DNA from: Mesorhabditis belari
Lineage: Eukaryota > Nematoda > Chromadorea > Rhabditida > Rhabditidae
Assembly: GCA_958450365.1 (NCBI GenBank)
Contig: CAUEEP010000754.1
Coordinates: forward strand, 1,582,001-1,646,000
Length of the DNA stretch: 64,000 nucleotides
Direction of reading: 5' to 3'
Below are positions 23,736-34,907 of this stretch, in pieces (within the stretch, counting starts at the first letter, position 1; each line of letters starts with the position of its first letter). A model generated the notes under the pieces. The model was not told the DNA's origin. It was given only the letters and a program-made list of their open reading frames with translations, and searched no databases. The translations under genes and the position numbers were made by a program.

Positions 23736-24148
23736 TTTACAGTCAATATGTAGTTAGGTTCCTATTTACGTGCGACTTAAAGGGACTGTGGGAAGGGGAA
23801 AGCGCTTTAGAAAGTGCCGCGGCGCGCTTTCTAAAGCGTGGATGACCCCTACCGTACCGCGCACAAAATTCCCCATTTGCCATTCATTTAATTTTTCTCC
23901 ATTTTGTGGTGGAGTCGTGTGGTGTTGTGCGACTTTTTATTTCGACTCGGCCATAAGTTTCCTCCCCCCTCCGTAAAATCTAGAATGGTTTTGTAGCGCG
24001 TTTTGAAAGTACTCCCTTCCCCTCCCTTCTTTTTATATGATTTGCCCATAGTTTGTTGTTTAGATTTCTAAAATGGTTTTGTTTTCTTTCTCTTGGCTCC
24101 TTTCTACGCCATTGCCATCAAATCTTTTGCATATGCCGCATAGACTTA

Positions 24149-24627
24149 CAAGGGAAAGGCACCAACTTATGGTAGACAGAGCCTATCCGATGGTTTTAAA
24201 ATGAGGCATAGCCTATCCGCTAGCGTTTTTTTTACGCGGATTCGGAAACTGCTTCTAGTTTTTGCCGAGTGGCACGGAAACGCAAGATAATTGCTGAACA
24301 AATTTTGTCGTGTTCTTTTTAAATCAAATTTAGACAGACCTTTCAATTTTGATTAAAAAAAAAACAAAATGAAGAATTCGAACCAAAAAGTTTGATAGGA
24401 TTCCTATCAAACTTTTTGGTTATCAAACCTGACTAGCCATTAGACCACCGCTGCCGTTGAAAGGCCTACCTAAACTTTATTTAGAAAGAGCGAGCTAAAA
24501 CTTGTTTAGCAAATATTTTTCGTTCGGCAAAAACTAAAAGCGGATTCGGAATCCGCGTAAAAAAAACTACATAGGATAGGCTATGTCTCATTTTAAAAGC
24601 TCGCCGTAAGTTGGTGCCTTTCCCTTG
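24149..24627. mobile_element. Fold-back element, 479 bp, with central palindrome
   Basis: Outer arms start CAAGGGAAAGGCACCAACTT and are mirrored at the right end. GCCTATCC and ACGCGGATTCGGAA blocks continue the pairing inward, and a palindrome (ACCAAAAAGTTTGATAGGA with its mirror) lies at 24381-24420. There is no coding capacity; it is probably a non-autonomous DNA element. Confidence 0.85.
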
Positions 24628-25196
24628 TTGGCTTAACCAATTCTCTTTCAACTAACTTTGGCTAACTAACAACACTTTCACCGCTTTTAAGGGACTCCCT
24701 TCCTCCTTTTCTGGCTGTTTTTCTTTTTTTGCTGTATTATAGCCATCCTTTTCTACTTTCATAGCAATTAGACTAATACGCGTTTGGTATTTAAAGTTCG
24801 TTTTGAGGGAATACATTTAGTTTTAACAAATCCCGTTGTCTCAAGCTTCCTTAGTCTCTCGCGTTTTAACTCTCAATATTTCAATTGATAGTCAATTTAT
24901 AGTATTTAATTGTCCCGTATCTGACCCGATTTTGCCGATTTTCACCAATTTTGTTACGATATCTAGAAATTCACACGACAATAATTTCCCCATCCACTAT
25001 AAATAGAGATCCAAATTGTCATTTGTATCATTTACAAATCATCTTATCTTCTTTACTTTGAAAACTCCCTTCTAACCTTCTTTCCTTTACTTTTTTTTGA
25101 TCTCTTTTCAATTAAAATGTTCTTATTTAAAATGAATTATTAAGAAAAACAAAACAATTCGTGATTTTTCATCGTTTAATTTTATGAAATTTTATG
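24628..25196. other. Intergenic, AT-rich
   Basis: No gene or recognisable repeat seen apart from simple A/T runs. Confidence 0.4.
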
Positions 25197-25559
25197 AAAA
25201 CTTTCAAAATCCTCCGTTGTAAACAGATTAGCCCTTTGTTTATAGACTTTTTCAAATTTAAACCGCGGTCAGGGCCCAGAAGTGGCTCATTCCTTTTGCA
25301 AATTCCCTTTGCTTCCAATGCCTCTTTATCAAATTCATTTCCCGTTAGAGCCGCTAGATTATGGAACTTGCTCCCAAACGACATACGAGAAATTCAGTCG
25401 CTTTTCATATTCAAGAAACGTATCGATGCTTTAGATCTAGTGGCTCTTTGCCGTAAGTAATTGGCTTATTGATTTCAGTATGTATTGTATGATTAAGTAT
25501 CACTGTGCATTTCTCTATGATTTCTTTCACTTTATCGTTTGAATAAAGTATTATTATTA
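25197..25559 (+). mobile_element. 5'-truncated LINE 3' end, copy 1 (363 bp)
   Basis: The frame 25194-25460 encodes a reverse-transcriptase C-terminal tail (PVRAARLWNLLPNDIRE, then LFIFKKRID), the usual 'xWNxLPxxIR' signature of non-LTR elements. It ends at GAATAAAGTATTATTATTA, a microsatellite tail. Copy 2 at 28235-28597 has the same start, end and length; I noticed a single substitution. Confidence 0.88.
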
Positions 25560-25620
25560 CAAAGTCTAGTGTTATGATTCAATAAATGATAATTTGAAAT
25601 ATATCATGTTTTCAGGTAAA

Positions 25621-26908
25621 ATGGAACTCGAAAGTATGAACTCTTCAGAAAGTGATGAAGACTCATGTGAGAGCCACAACAGTTCACTTGAAGACGAGGA
25701 ACGGTGAGTCCATATTTAATAAATATATTTAAATATTTGTAGAAAATTAAATTTCAAAAAATTATTGATAACTCGAAAAACGTACTAAAAAAATAAAATC
25801 TTTGATCACATTTGCGAAAATTAAAATATATGAAATTAACATTGATAAAAAGCCAAGATTTGACAAGTTAAAATGGGGCGCAGTCAAAACAGCGCCATAA
25901 TAGAAAACGTTCAAAACAGCGCCATAATAGAAAACGTTCAAAACAGCGCCATAATGAAAACGTTCAAAACAGCGCCGTTGAAAACGTTCAAAACGCCGTC
26001 AAAAAACCAAGCCGGTTCAAGTTTTATATCAAAAAATTCCTTGCGTTCTTGGCTACATGATGGGTGAAACAGTTTTTTAAAAAAAGTTAATATTTCACAG
26101 ATAAAAAGAGCACTCAAAATGTGGGTCGAGTGATACTGAGTTGGTTAACTGAATATCTTTAGAGACCCATTTTGAGTGCTCTTTTTATCTGTGAAATATT
26201 CACTTTTTTTTAAAAAACTGTTTCACCCATCATGTAGCCAAGAACGCAAGGAATTTTTTGGTATAAAACTTGAACCGGCTTGGTTTCTTGGATTTTGAGA
26301 AATTTGACGGCGCTGTTTTGAACGTTTTCTATTATGGCGCTGTTTTGACTACCCCCCGTTAAAATCACCCCTTTATACTTCACGTTTTTTGCGAAGACAA
26401 CCGGTAAGTTCGATTTTTTCATCTTTTTTCTGTGACAATTGTCCATTTTGATTTTGATTTTGTAAATTTAAGAACGATGAATGCCAAGGTTCTCTTCTCA
26501 TCCACCAAGCAGATGGCCACCGAAGACCTCCCCAAGTTTACCATAGACGCAGCCGGATTTGAGGTCCACTTTGGTGATCAAACGATGATGTTCCAACACC
26601 CTAAGTCGCGTGTTCTTCAATACGAGTGTGGCACCGAAGGTTCAAAAAGACGCCTGACTATTTACGACGCGCAATTGATGGTGAATATTTGCTTAAGTTA
26701 TTTATATTGTTAAGGGGAAAAGTGAAAGTTTATTGGCAAAGTTCACTTTCAATTTTGATTTATATCTTTAATTTTTATTATTTAGCTTGATCCTGCCGTC
26801 GAAGTTGACTTCGTCCTCGAAACTGGTCCGTCGGGCAACACCATCGTTGCCGAGGAGGACTTGATAGAGAAGCTCAAACAACATCAATACCGACTCCTGG
26901 AGCAGTAA
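25621..26908 (+). CDS. Small protein of unknown function (137 aa model)
   Basis: Model exons: 25621-25703, 26473-26680, 26786-26908, in phase. A TTTTCAG acceptor lies 5 bases before ATG 25621, as expected for spliced-leader addition. The N-terminus is rich in Ser, Glu and Asp; the rest is a globular-looking segment (MNAKVLFSSTKQ..., FHFGD-like, ending HQYRLLEQ). I recognise no family. The second intron acceptor is TTTAAG, also used elsewhere here. A shorter alternative starts at ATG 26477 (108 aa); the last two exons are better supported than the first. A poly(A) signal follows at 26942. The first intron consists largely of a fold-back element. Confidence 0.6.
25871..26355. mobile_element. 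Fold-back element, about 485 bp, inside the intron of the small gene
   Basis: CAAAACAGCGCCATAATAGA...AACGTTC units at the left are mirrored at 26300-26345. The inner arms (GAGCACTCAAAATG, CACCCATCATGTAGCCAAGA) pair around a centre near 26135. The left end has three tandem copies of the 30-bp unit, the right one or two. No coding capacity. Confidence 0.88.
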
Positions 26909-26941
26909 CCCTAACCATTTGTGTAAAATTTTTTGTTTTGT

Positions 26942-26947
26942 AATAAA
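26942..26947 (+). terminator. Poly(A) signal AATAAA of the small gene
   Basis: AATAAA 34 bases after the TAA at 26906-26908. Confidence 0.6.
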
Positions 26948-27234
26948 AGTGTTGGAGGCTTTTAACAATTGTATCTTTGGTCACAACAAAATTAAATCTT
27001 TCATTATGACAAAATTATATATAGAAGTTTCAAGTTTATACGGATACAAAACACAAAATTTGCTTGAATTCGCGCAACATATTGACAGTTGTTAATCATC
27101 TTGACTGATTTTTTTTCTTGTCTGTCCTCAAAATTTAATTTTCATACATTCATACAAATTTCATACAGTTTCGTCAAAGTCAGACCTACTTATCTGAAAA
27201 GGTCAATCCAATTAAATGGTCTAAAAGAGCACGT

Positions 27235-27600
27235 GAGCACGTGTGGCTGACTGGTTAAGTGCCTTTTATCTTAATCGGAAGGTCGAGGGTTCGAACCCCA
27301 CATGCGACATGGTCACCCCCTTCGGATTTCCTTTCCCTTCGGGTTGAGAGGTTTTCTGGAGGGCAGTCTGGTGGTTGTGGCCCCAGTTCTTTAAAGTGAC
27401 AAGCCACTCCTTCATCGTCATCTTCCCTTCACCACCAAAAAAGCTATTTAGTTCCCCATTGAGCTTAGGGTTAGGGAGCCGTCTGTCATGACGTGGGTTA
27501 AGTTAAGATATAGCCTAGTATTGTGTGTGTCGTTGTATTGTGATTGATATATTTCGTGTATGCGATAAATTCACCACTGGTAGCCCCAGTCGGTATTTTT
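27235..27600 (+). mobile_element. tRNA-Lys-derived SINE, copy 1 (366 bp)
   Basis: The 5' 75 bases resemble tRNA-Lys(CTT): an A-box-like GTGGCTGACTGGTTAAG, an anticodon-loop-like ATCTTAAT, and an exact B box GGTTCGAACCC followed by CCACATGCG. An unrelated body of about 290 bp follows, ending in a T run after CCCCAGTCGGTA. A nearly identical copy lies at 61732-62098. Internal pol III promoter elements plus two dispersed copies define a SINE. It is not a functional tRNA gene, because the acceptor arm does not pair well. Confidence 0.85.
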
Positions 27601-27651
27601 TTTTTTTTAAACTTATGATGTAAAAGTTTAATTAACTCACGGTTATTGCTA

Positions 27652-28200
27652 TTAGGTTGTCCCATAAAAAATTGCCGTTTTTTCATTTGATTCGTATTCA
27701 GCGACAAATTAACACTTTCTCTTTCTGTTTTTTTTTATTATACTGCTTTACAATTCTAGTTTTATGTGCTAAATTCTCTTTTTTAGGAATCAAAAACAAA
27801 AAAAAGTTGTGATCGATCACATGGCGCTGTCTCGTAAAGAAATCCATCAATAATCCATCAACGATATTTGAAGAGGATTTCCGCGGCCAAAGCAGCGAGA
27901 GAAATCAATCCTTTTATGGGCCAACAATCGTCAAGGAAAGGACTACACGATGGTGGTTTCAGAAGTTCCGAAAAGGTGACAACCGGCTCACACGAAAGCG
28001 AGGAAGTGGTCGTCCCAGAAAAGTGAATCGACAGACGTTGAGGCGCCAACTTCAGCAAAATCCCGAAGGAACGACTCGGATTTTGGCACAAAGCTATTGC
28101 TGAAGGATGACAGTATGGCGTTGGCTCAAAAAAACCGGAAGAAAGTGGTTGAAACAGCGGGAATTTTTGAAAAACGGCAATTTTTTATGGGACAACCTAT
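27652..28200 (+). mobile_element. Deleted mariner-like element with DNA-binding domain remnant (549 bp)
   Basis: Inverted ends TTAGGTTGTCCCATAAAAAA and its near-perfect mirror are flanked by TA at 27650-27651 and 28201-28202. Plus-strand frames keep pieces of a mariner N-terminus: RISAAKAAREIN, then in another frame WFQKFRKGD...SGRPRK...TTRILAQSYC. The catalytic part is absent. Frameshifts and stops make it non-coding. Confidence 0.88.
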
Positions 28201-28234
28201 TATTAGAATCTTCATTAAATTTGATTAAACTTTC

Positions 28235-28597
28235 AAAACTTTCAAAATCCTCCGTTGTAAACAGATTAGCCCTTTGTTTATAGACTTTTTCAAATTTAAA
28301 CCGCGGTCAGGGCCCAGAAGTGGCTCATTCCTTTTGCAAATTCCCTTTGCTTCCAATGCCTCTTTATCAAATTCATTTCCCGTTAGAGCCGCTAGATTAT
28401 GGAACTTGCTCCCAAACGACATACGAGAAATTCAGTCGCTTTTCATATTCAAGAAACGTATCGATGCTTTAGATCTAATGGCTCTTTGCCGTAAGTAATT
28501 GGCTTATTGATTTCAGTATGTATTGTATGATTAAGTATCACTGTGCATTTCTCTATGATTTCTTTCACTTTATCGTTTGAATAAAGTATTATTATTA
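28235..28597 (+). mobile_element. 5'-truncated LINE 3' end, copy 2 (363 bp)
   Basis: Near-identical to 25197-25559, with the same boundaries but different flanking sequence. It encodes the same RT C-terminal tail. Confidence 0.88.
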
Positions 28598-28654
28598 AAC
28601 ACCGTCGGAAATAATTATTTGTTGAATTCAAATAAATTGCAAGAATTAAATAAA

Positions 28655-28768
28655 TTTAATGATAAATCAATTTAATGATAAATCAATTTAATGATAAATC
28701 AATTTAATGATAAATCAATTTAATGATAAATCAATTTAATGATAAATCAATTTAATGATAAATCAATT
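28655..28768. repeat. 16-bp tandem repeat AATTTAATGATAAATC
   Basis: Seven to eight perfect 16-bp units. The block 28620-28945 that contains it has a diverged second copy, without the array, at 31130-31360. Confidence 0.92.
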
Positions 28769-28871
28769 ATAAAAAAACAAGCTAAGGATTATATCATAAA
28801 ATTTTTAAAATCATGAATCAATAAAAATCTTTCGTTAAAGTATATATTTCGTTATATATCTTAACCCGAAA

Positions 28872-29230
28872 TTGAAAATTATATGGAAAACGATGAAAGA
28901 AGAATGTTTCTTCAAAGTTTTCAGATTTTTTATTCTTAATCCATCTTTAAGTAGCAACACTGTCGGAAATAATTATTTATTGTTAACCTTTATATTGGTC
29001 TTATGCTATAAAATCATCTTCTCTCCTAACTCTCATCCGGAACTTAAAGGACTCTTTAAGATTTCGAATCACGCCAGAAGAACTCGTAGTCACAACTTTC
29101 AGATTACCCCCTTTCAAAGCTTTCATAACCGCCAACTGTATCATTCTTTTGCTTGTCGTGTTCCTCGTATTTGGAATAAGTTACCTTGTGATATTTTTTC
29201 GTCTCTGAACTATTTTAAATCCTCAATATA
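28872..29230 (+). mobile_element. Second LINE family, C-terminal RT fragment, split by a mariner
   Basis: The plus frame reads HARRTRSHNFQ...HSFACRVPRIWNKLPCD, an RT C-terminal tail different from that at 25197. It stops at the TA where mariner 29231-30484 is inserted and resumes at 30487-30650, which ends in GATAAAGTATATATATAT. Confidence 0.78.
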
Positions 29231-30484
29231 TTAGGTTGGTGCAAAAGAAATTTCGGTCGATATAAAATGTTCTTATTTTTTTAATCTGAAGAGCTTATTT
29301 GATGTTCTTTTGTGCATTTGTACTCTTGGATATTTACTTTATTTTCGCATTTTTTCAAAGTCAGAGCTTTCACTTTTTAATTGATTTTTGCTTTAGATCA
29401 TGGTGGATCAAAAGTATGTTCTGCGCACGTGTCTTCTCTATGACTTCAAAATGGGCAAAAACGCTGCTGATTCACATCGTGATCTCTGTTCCGCCTTTGG
29501 AGAACAGGTTATCACCGAAAGATCATGCCAGCTCTGGTTTGCCCAATTCCGAGATGGTAATGAATCCCTTGAAGACGAATCGCATGGACATCGTGCCACA
29601 GCCATCGACAACAATGAATTGGAACAATTAATTGAAGCTGATCCAATGCAAACAACACGAGAACTTGCCAAACATCTCCAATTCAACAATTGTACGCCAT
29701 TTGGAAATAATTGGAAAGACAAATCGTAATGGACAATGGGTTCCACATCAATTGAGTGTTGAGAATCTGGGAGCACGCGTTCCGATCAGCCATATCTTGC
29801 TCCAGAAGTCGAAAAGAAGCCATTTTTTTTGAGAATATCTTGACGATGGATGAGAAGTGGATTCACTTTGATAATACTTCTCGAAAAAGACAATGGCTGA
29901 GCAAAGGTCAAGCGCCAATTCCAACTCCAAAGCCGGATTATCATGGGCGCAAAGTGATGTTGTCTTGCTGGTGGAATATCAATGGACTTGTTCATTTTGA
30001 ATTATTAGAGCCCGGAAAAACAGTCGATTCATCTTATTTTATTCAACAACTCAAGAAGGTTGACGAAATTTTGCGTGAAAAAGGCCTAAATCCCTCAACT
30101 ATCAACTTTCTCCGTGATAATGCTCCAGCTCACACGGCAAAAACCTCTTGTAAGGAACTAGAGAAGCTAGGATGGAAGGTCTTACCACATGCGCCGTATA
30201 GTCCAGACTTAGCACCCTCCGATTTTCACCTTTTCAGATCGATGCAACATTCCCTTGAGAATTGCCAGTTTAAGAATGCAAAAGAAGTCGAAAATTGGGT
30301 GACCAACTACTTTGCATCACAGAATCAAGCGTTCTTTGAGAAGGGGATCCGCAATCTGTAGCAACGTTGGAGGGATGTCATAGATAATAATGGTGCTTAT
30401 TGTTTTAAATAAATTGTTATCAAAAAAAATTTTGGATGACTTTAATGTTTGTAAAAAAACGAAATTTCATTTGCACCAACCTAG
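29231..30484 (+). mobile_element. Full-length mariner element with frameshifted transposase (1254 bp)
   Basis: Inverted ends TTAGGTTGGTGCAAAAGAAA and CTAGGTTGGTGCAAATGAAA (reverse complement), flanked by TA. The transposase starts at ATG 29400. The frame shifts near 29690 and again near 29760, then stays open to the TAG at 30359-30361. Catalytic triad: D of TMDEKW, D of FLRDNAPAH, and D of DLAPSD with exactly 34 residues between the last two (DD34D, mariner class). It is inactive because of two frameshifts. Confidence 0.93.
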
Positions 30485-30486
30485 TA

Positions 30487-30650
30487 TAAGCTCGATCTTG
30501 TAGCTCTGTCAATTTTAAATTAGTTTTTAATGTCATATATACACGTGTCTAATTGTAGTTGTGTTTGTATATCAATTATCTTTCTTCGTCTACGCTGTTC
30601 AATCTGTTTGCATTGTCACTTTTCCTTGTCGGATAAAGTATATATATATG
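30487..30650 (+). mobile_element. 3' remainder of the split LINE
   Basis: Continuation of 28872-29230 after the mariner, ending in a TATATA-type tail that runs into the fold-back element. Confidence 0.6.
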
Positions 30651-31125
30651 TTGTGTCCGATTTAGATTTCCGTCCGATTTAGATTGAACTTATCGCGGAC
30701 GTCCGATTTAGATTACAGTCTATATCGGACGTCCGATACAGATCGAACAATAATAAACGTGCTTAATATATGTTCTTAAGCGTTTTTTTGCAATTTTCTG
30801 CGCTTTTCAAAGAAATTTTCAAAGAACATATGTTAAGCACGTTTATTATTGTTCGATCTGTATCGGACGTCCGATATAGACTGTAATCAATAAAAGACCT
30901 TTGAAAAATGCAGAAAACTACAGAAAACGCTTAAGAACATATATTAAGCATGTTTATATTATTGTTCAATCTATATAAGATTTAGATTGAATCTAAATCG
31001 GACCTCCGATATAGACTGTAATCTAAATCGGACGTCCGCGATAAGTTCAATCTAAATCGGACGTCCGGTTTAGATTGAATCTAAATCGGACGGAAATCTA
31101 AATCGGACACAACATATATATATAT
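30640..31125. mobile_element. Fold-back element built of CCGATTTAGATT motifs
   Basis: Outer arms TATATATATGTTGTGTCCGA and their mirror at 31095-31125. The motif TCCGATTTAGAT occurs many times in both directions, and inner arms (AACGTGCTTAATATATGTTC) pair in more than one register, so nested hairpins are possible. It is bounded by TA-rich sequence. No coding capacity. Confidence 0.85.
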
Positions 31126-31129
31126 TTAT

Positions 31130-31365
31130 TGAATTTAAAGAAATTGCAAGAATTAAATAAATCTAATCATAAATTAATTATAAAAAAAAGGGAAAAAGTT
31201 TATAATATAAAATTTTTTAAATGATCCATCAATAAAAGTCTTTAGTTAAAGTATATTTTTTGTGATATGGACATATCATAATCCGAAATTGAAAATTATA
31301 TGGAAAACGATGAAAGATAAGTGTTTCTTCAAAATTTTCCGATTTTGTATTCTTAACTAGCAAAA
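31130..31365. repeat. Diverged duplicate of 28620-28945
   Basis: Shares AATTGCAAGAATTAAATAAA, AAAGTATAT, CCGAAATTGAAAATTATATG and GGAAAACGATGAAAGA with 28620-28945 but lacks the 16-bp array. Confidence 0.75.
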
Positions 31366-31402
31366 AATGAGCTTGAAGAAAAGCCCTAATAAGTTCATTA
31401 TA

Positions 31403-31924
31403 TTAGGTTGATGCAAAAGTCTTTTTCATTTTTTTCGTACTTCCGTTAAAAAGTAACAAATGCACGAATTGAACAACGGTTTATTGCATTCGAAAGGCCA
31501 ATTATTTTTCTGCAAAATGACATTAAAACGAGTTTAAAATGTCTTATGTCTAGATTTTTTTGAGAGCCTGAAGTCGGGTAGTCAAAAAAGGCGACGGCTC
31601 GATGATGCATTTTAGACGCTTTAGCTAAGGAAATCAATCTTGATGTTAATAAATAAAAGATAGAGCACAAAAAAGTTAGATATTTTTTCAGATTTTCAGA
31701 GAAATTGATTCAGCCAATTTCTTTATAGAGGTTTTTATAGATTTTTATGAAAAACCCGTTTTCACTCTCGAATTTGCTTGAAAGTGAACCCAAATTGACT
31801 TAAAAAGATGGGAAATTCAACAATAAACATTTTTCATTTAGAGCAAACCATAGGTTAATTGATGACTTTGTTATTTTTCAAAAGAAGTACGAAAAAAATG
31901 AAAAAGACTTTTGCATCAACCTAA
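31403..31924. mobile_element. TA-flanked MITE, 522 bp, about 40-bp inverted ends
   Basis: Ends TTAGGTTGATGCAAAAGTCT... are mirrored perfectly for about 40 bases, with TA at 31401-31402 and 31925-31926. The terminal motif relates it to mariner 29231-30484, but the interior differs and codes for nothing recognisable. Confidence 0.9.
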
Positions 31925-32205
31925 TATATCATAGTCCAATTTCCAATTTTCATTTGATAGTTAGAAAAACTAATCCATAATTCTTTATTGAAACAATTAC
32001 TATTCAGGAAGAATTTCACGGAATTCACGAAATTTTCCAATTTATAATGCATTAATTGAAGAGATACATTTTCATTCAGTTTTGACGAAAGTTTCTCTCT
32101 AATCATATTAAAAGGAAAATTAATTAAATAAATTGAACATAATGTCCAGCGATTTTCCATAAATTTCATGATTTCATGGTTAATCTGAACAGAAATTTCG
32201 TTTAA

Positions 32206-32306
32206 TAATAATAATAATAATACTTTATTCAAACGATAAAGTGAAAGAAATCATGGAGAAATGCACAGTGATACTTAATCATACAATACATACTGAAATC
32301 AAAGGT
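32206..32306 (-). mobile_element. Third copy of the LINE 3' end, inverted and short
   Basis: AATAATAATACTTTATTCAA followed by ACGATAAAGTGAAAGAAATC is the reverse complement of the last 100 bp of the 25197 element. Confidence 0.85.
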
Positions 32307-32454
32307 TTGATACACTAAAGGTAATGCATCTATTTCCTTGAAGCACATCAAATATTAAAAGAAGTGCTCGCAAGTCGTGCAAATTTTTATATTGCTGTAG
32401 AAAAAATTGAAATTAACTTTTCGTAAAGGCACTCCTGGTTTAAAGGAATAAAAA

Positions 32455-33520
32455 CCTAGATAAAATTAGGGTCAAAGTCGGATAAGTGCCTACCCTCTCC
32501 TTTTCGGCCATATCTTCACTTCCAGTTAACCGATCAACTTGTGGTTGTGCTTAAAATGTTCGTTATAAAATTTCCTACTAGAAATTCACAATCTCCTTAG
32601 TAACTTTAGGATAAAAACATAAAGAAAATCTCGGTCAAAGTTGGACTAGATTTCTGTAAACGGGAATCTAGGGTTACCGTCCGGATATGGTAAAAAGCCT
32701 AAGCAAACTCTAGATTTTAAGTGCAAATTCGGATTCTACATGAAATTTGGACCTAGAAAAGGTACTTTATAAGATATTGAGTAAAGGTTTTCTTGAATTC
32801 TACGGTAAATGCAAATATAGTGCAGAGATCAGTTATAGGAGACCGACTTACTACAAGACTTTTCGACTTAGAGACAAGTGAAGACAGAGAAGTATGATAA
32901 AAAACACTTTTCTAAGCTCGATTTTTGATGAAGAATCCGAATTTGCACTTAAAATTAGGGCTTTCCTAGAAAAAAGTACCACTTTTCAGCAAATCTCATA
33001 AATTCTATAGGGATGATTCAATGAAATAGTCTATAACTCAAGATCTAAGAGTCGAATCAAATAGCGGTTGCTTTTATTAGAATCTACACAAAATTTGACT
33101 TTAGAAATGTTTCATTTGTTTTATAGACTTAACAATAAAAACATAGATAACATTAGGGTCAAAGTTGGAGAGCAAAGTTTGCAGTACTGCACTTTTTTAG
33201 AGGATGGTAGCATCCTCAATAATTCTACTTTTCTCTATGTTTTCATCGGTAAGTCTACAAAATAAATGATACATTTCTAAACTTAAATTTTGTGTAGAAT
33301 TTAATATAAGTAACCCGGAGCTGATTCGACTTTTATATCTTGAGTTTTAGACCTTTTAAGTTGATAGATCCTTTCGCATAGATAGTCGAACTTTGACTGA
33401 GATTTTCACCATGTTTTTATATTAAAGTTTACTAAGTAATTTGTGGATGTCTATAACCAAATTTCATAAGGAACATTTTAAGAGCAACTACAAGTTGATC
33501 GGTGAACTATAAGTTGAGAT
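32455..33520. repeat. Degenerate long inverted repeat
   Basis: GATCAACTTGTGGTTG at about 32540 is mirrored by CAACTACAAGTTGATC at about 33488. AAGTGCAAATTCGGATTCTA (about 32740) is mirrored near 32932-32952 around a different centre. It is probably an old fold-back element or nested insertions. No gene. Confidence 0.6.
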
Positions 33521-33656
33521 ACAGAGAAAAAAAAAAAAGAAAAAAAAAAAAAAAAAGAAAAAAAAGTGAATGCTGCGGTTACAATCACAGTCTCTTCAGT
33601 GGTGAACCCCAACAACATCCTCCAGCTTCAGTGGTGAACCCCAACAACATCAACAT

Positions 33657-34905
33657 TTGAGGATGAAGAGCTTGAAGTTCAGGCAAAATCAAATCAGCGT
33701 AGCATTTGGAATCAACCATAGTACGGTATCAAGAATTTTAAAGAGGAAGAGGCAAACGGGGTCTACAGATGCTTATAAACATACTGGCCGGATCAAGAAA
33801 ACCAATGGTAGAGATGGTAGGCGAATCGTTACGCGGCCAAAACAGGATTCACGAAAGACTGCAATCAATATCCACAAAGAATTGCCTCAGCGAGTAAAAG
33901 AAATCTATAGGTTCCAGAACCGTGCAAAGACGTTTGCAAGCCGCTAACTTGTTTGGTAGACGCCCGGCTCACAAGCCCTTGATTTCACCAAAAAATCGAA
34001 AGCTTCGACTCCAATTTGCTAAGGAGCACGTTGGATGGACTCTACAGGATTGGTCTAAATGCCTTTTCTCGGATGAAAGTAAATTTAATCTATTTGGATC
34101 TGATGGAATTGCGTATGTTAGATGCCCAAAAAAACAAAAAAATTGTTTCTCGCTGCTTGATTTCAACGACCAAACACGGAGGTGGTTCTGTCATTGTATG
34201 GGGCGGCTTCTGTTCAACAGGAATGATACCATTGAAACGCATAGAAGGTATTATGAATCAACAAGTCTACTTGGACATTCTCGAATCGCATATGCTATCA
34301 CTCGTACAGCAAAAGTTTAGACAAAATTTCATATATCAACAGGATAATGATCCCAAACCTAAAGCGCGTCTCGTACGAGAATGGTTTCAACGAAAGAAAA
34401 GCAGTGTTATGGAGTGGCCAAGCCAAAGTCCAGACTTGAATCCTATTGAACATTTGTGGGAAGAACTGGAGCGAGCCTGTAGGAGCATAAAAGTGCAGAA
34501 TCTAAATGAAAAATTTTCTCTTTTGGCAAAAAAGTGGATGGAGATTCCACAAAGTACCATTGATGCTTTACTCTCTTCAATGAATCGCCGTTGCCAAGCC
34601 GTCATTGACGCAAAAGGTGGACCGACAAAATATTAATGCTATTATGATAATTTATGATGGCTCTTTTTTATTTCATTGGTTTTAATTGTTTTTATAAATA
34701 GTTGTTTAAATATGCTATAATTATGTCGTTCAGCCTTCACCAAAATTCTTGAAAAATCTTATAGACAAAATGTGAGGATTTCTTAGGTGGTAAAATACGA
34801 ATTTTAGAAGATTTCTACGTTCAGCGCAAATTATGGCCCGATAGCTTAAATTACAAAAAAGTTTTGGTAAAAACAAAAAATGTGCTAAAATTATGTCCGC
34901 CACTG
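33657..34905 (+). mobile_element. Tc1-like element, 5'-damaged, frameshifted transposase
   Basis: Plus-strand frames give a Tc1 transposase in pieces: the HTH (INHSTVSRILKRKR), then RRPAHKPLISPKN...FSDESKFNLFGSDG, then VIVWGGF...IYQQDNDPKPKARLV...SQSPDLNPIEHLWEE, ending DAKGGPTKY at the TAA about 34636. The triad D, D, E has 34 residues between the last two (DD34E). At least two frameshifts. The right end reads ...ATTATGTCCGCCACTG then TA. The matching left end is not visible. Confidence 0.9.
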
Positions 34906-34907
34906 TA

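Noticed and set aside
27235..27310. Functional tRNA-Lys gene
   Set aside because: The T arm and anticodon loop fit, but the acceptor stem does not pair, and the same sequence continues into a 290-bp body in two dispersed copies, which is a SINE.
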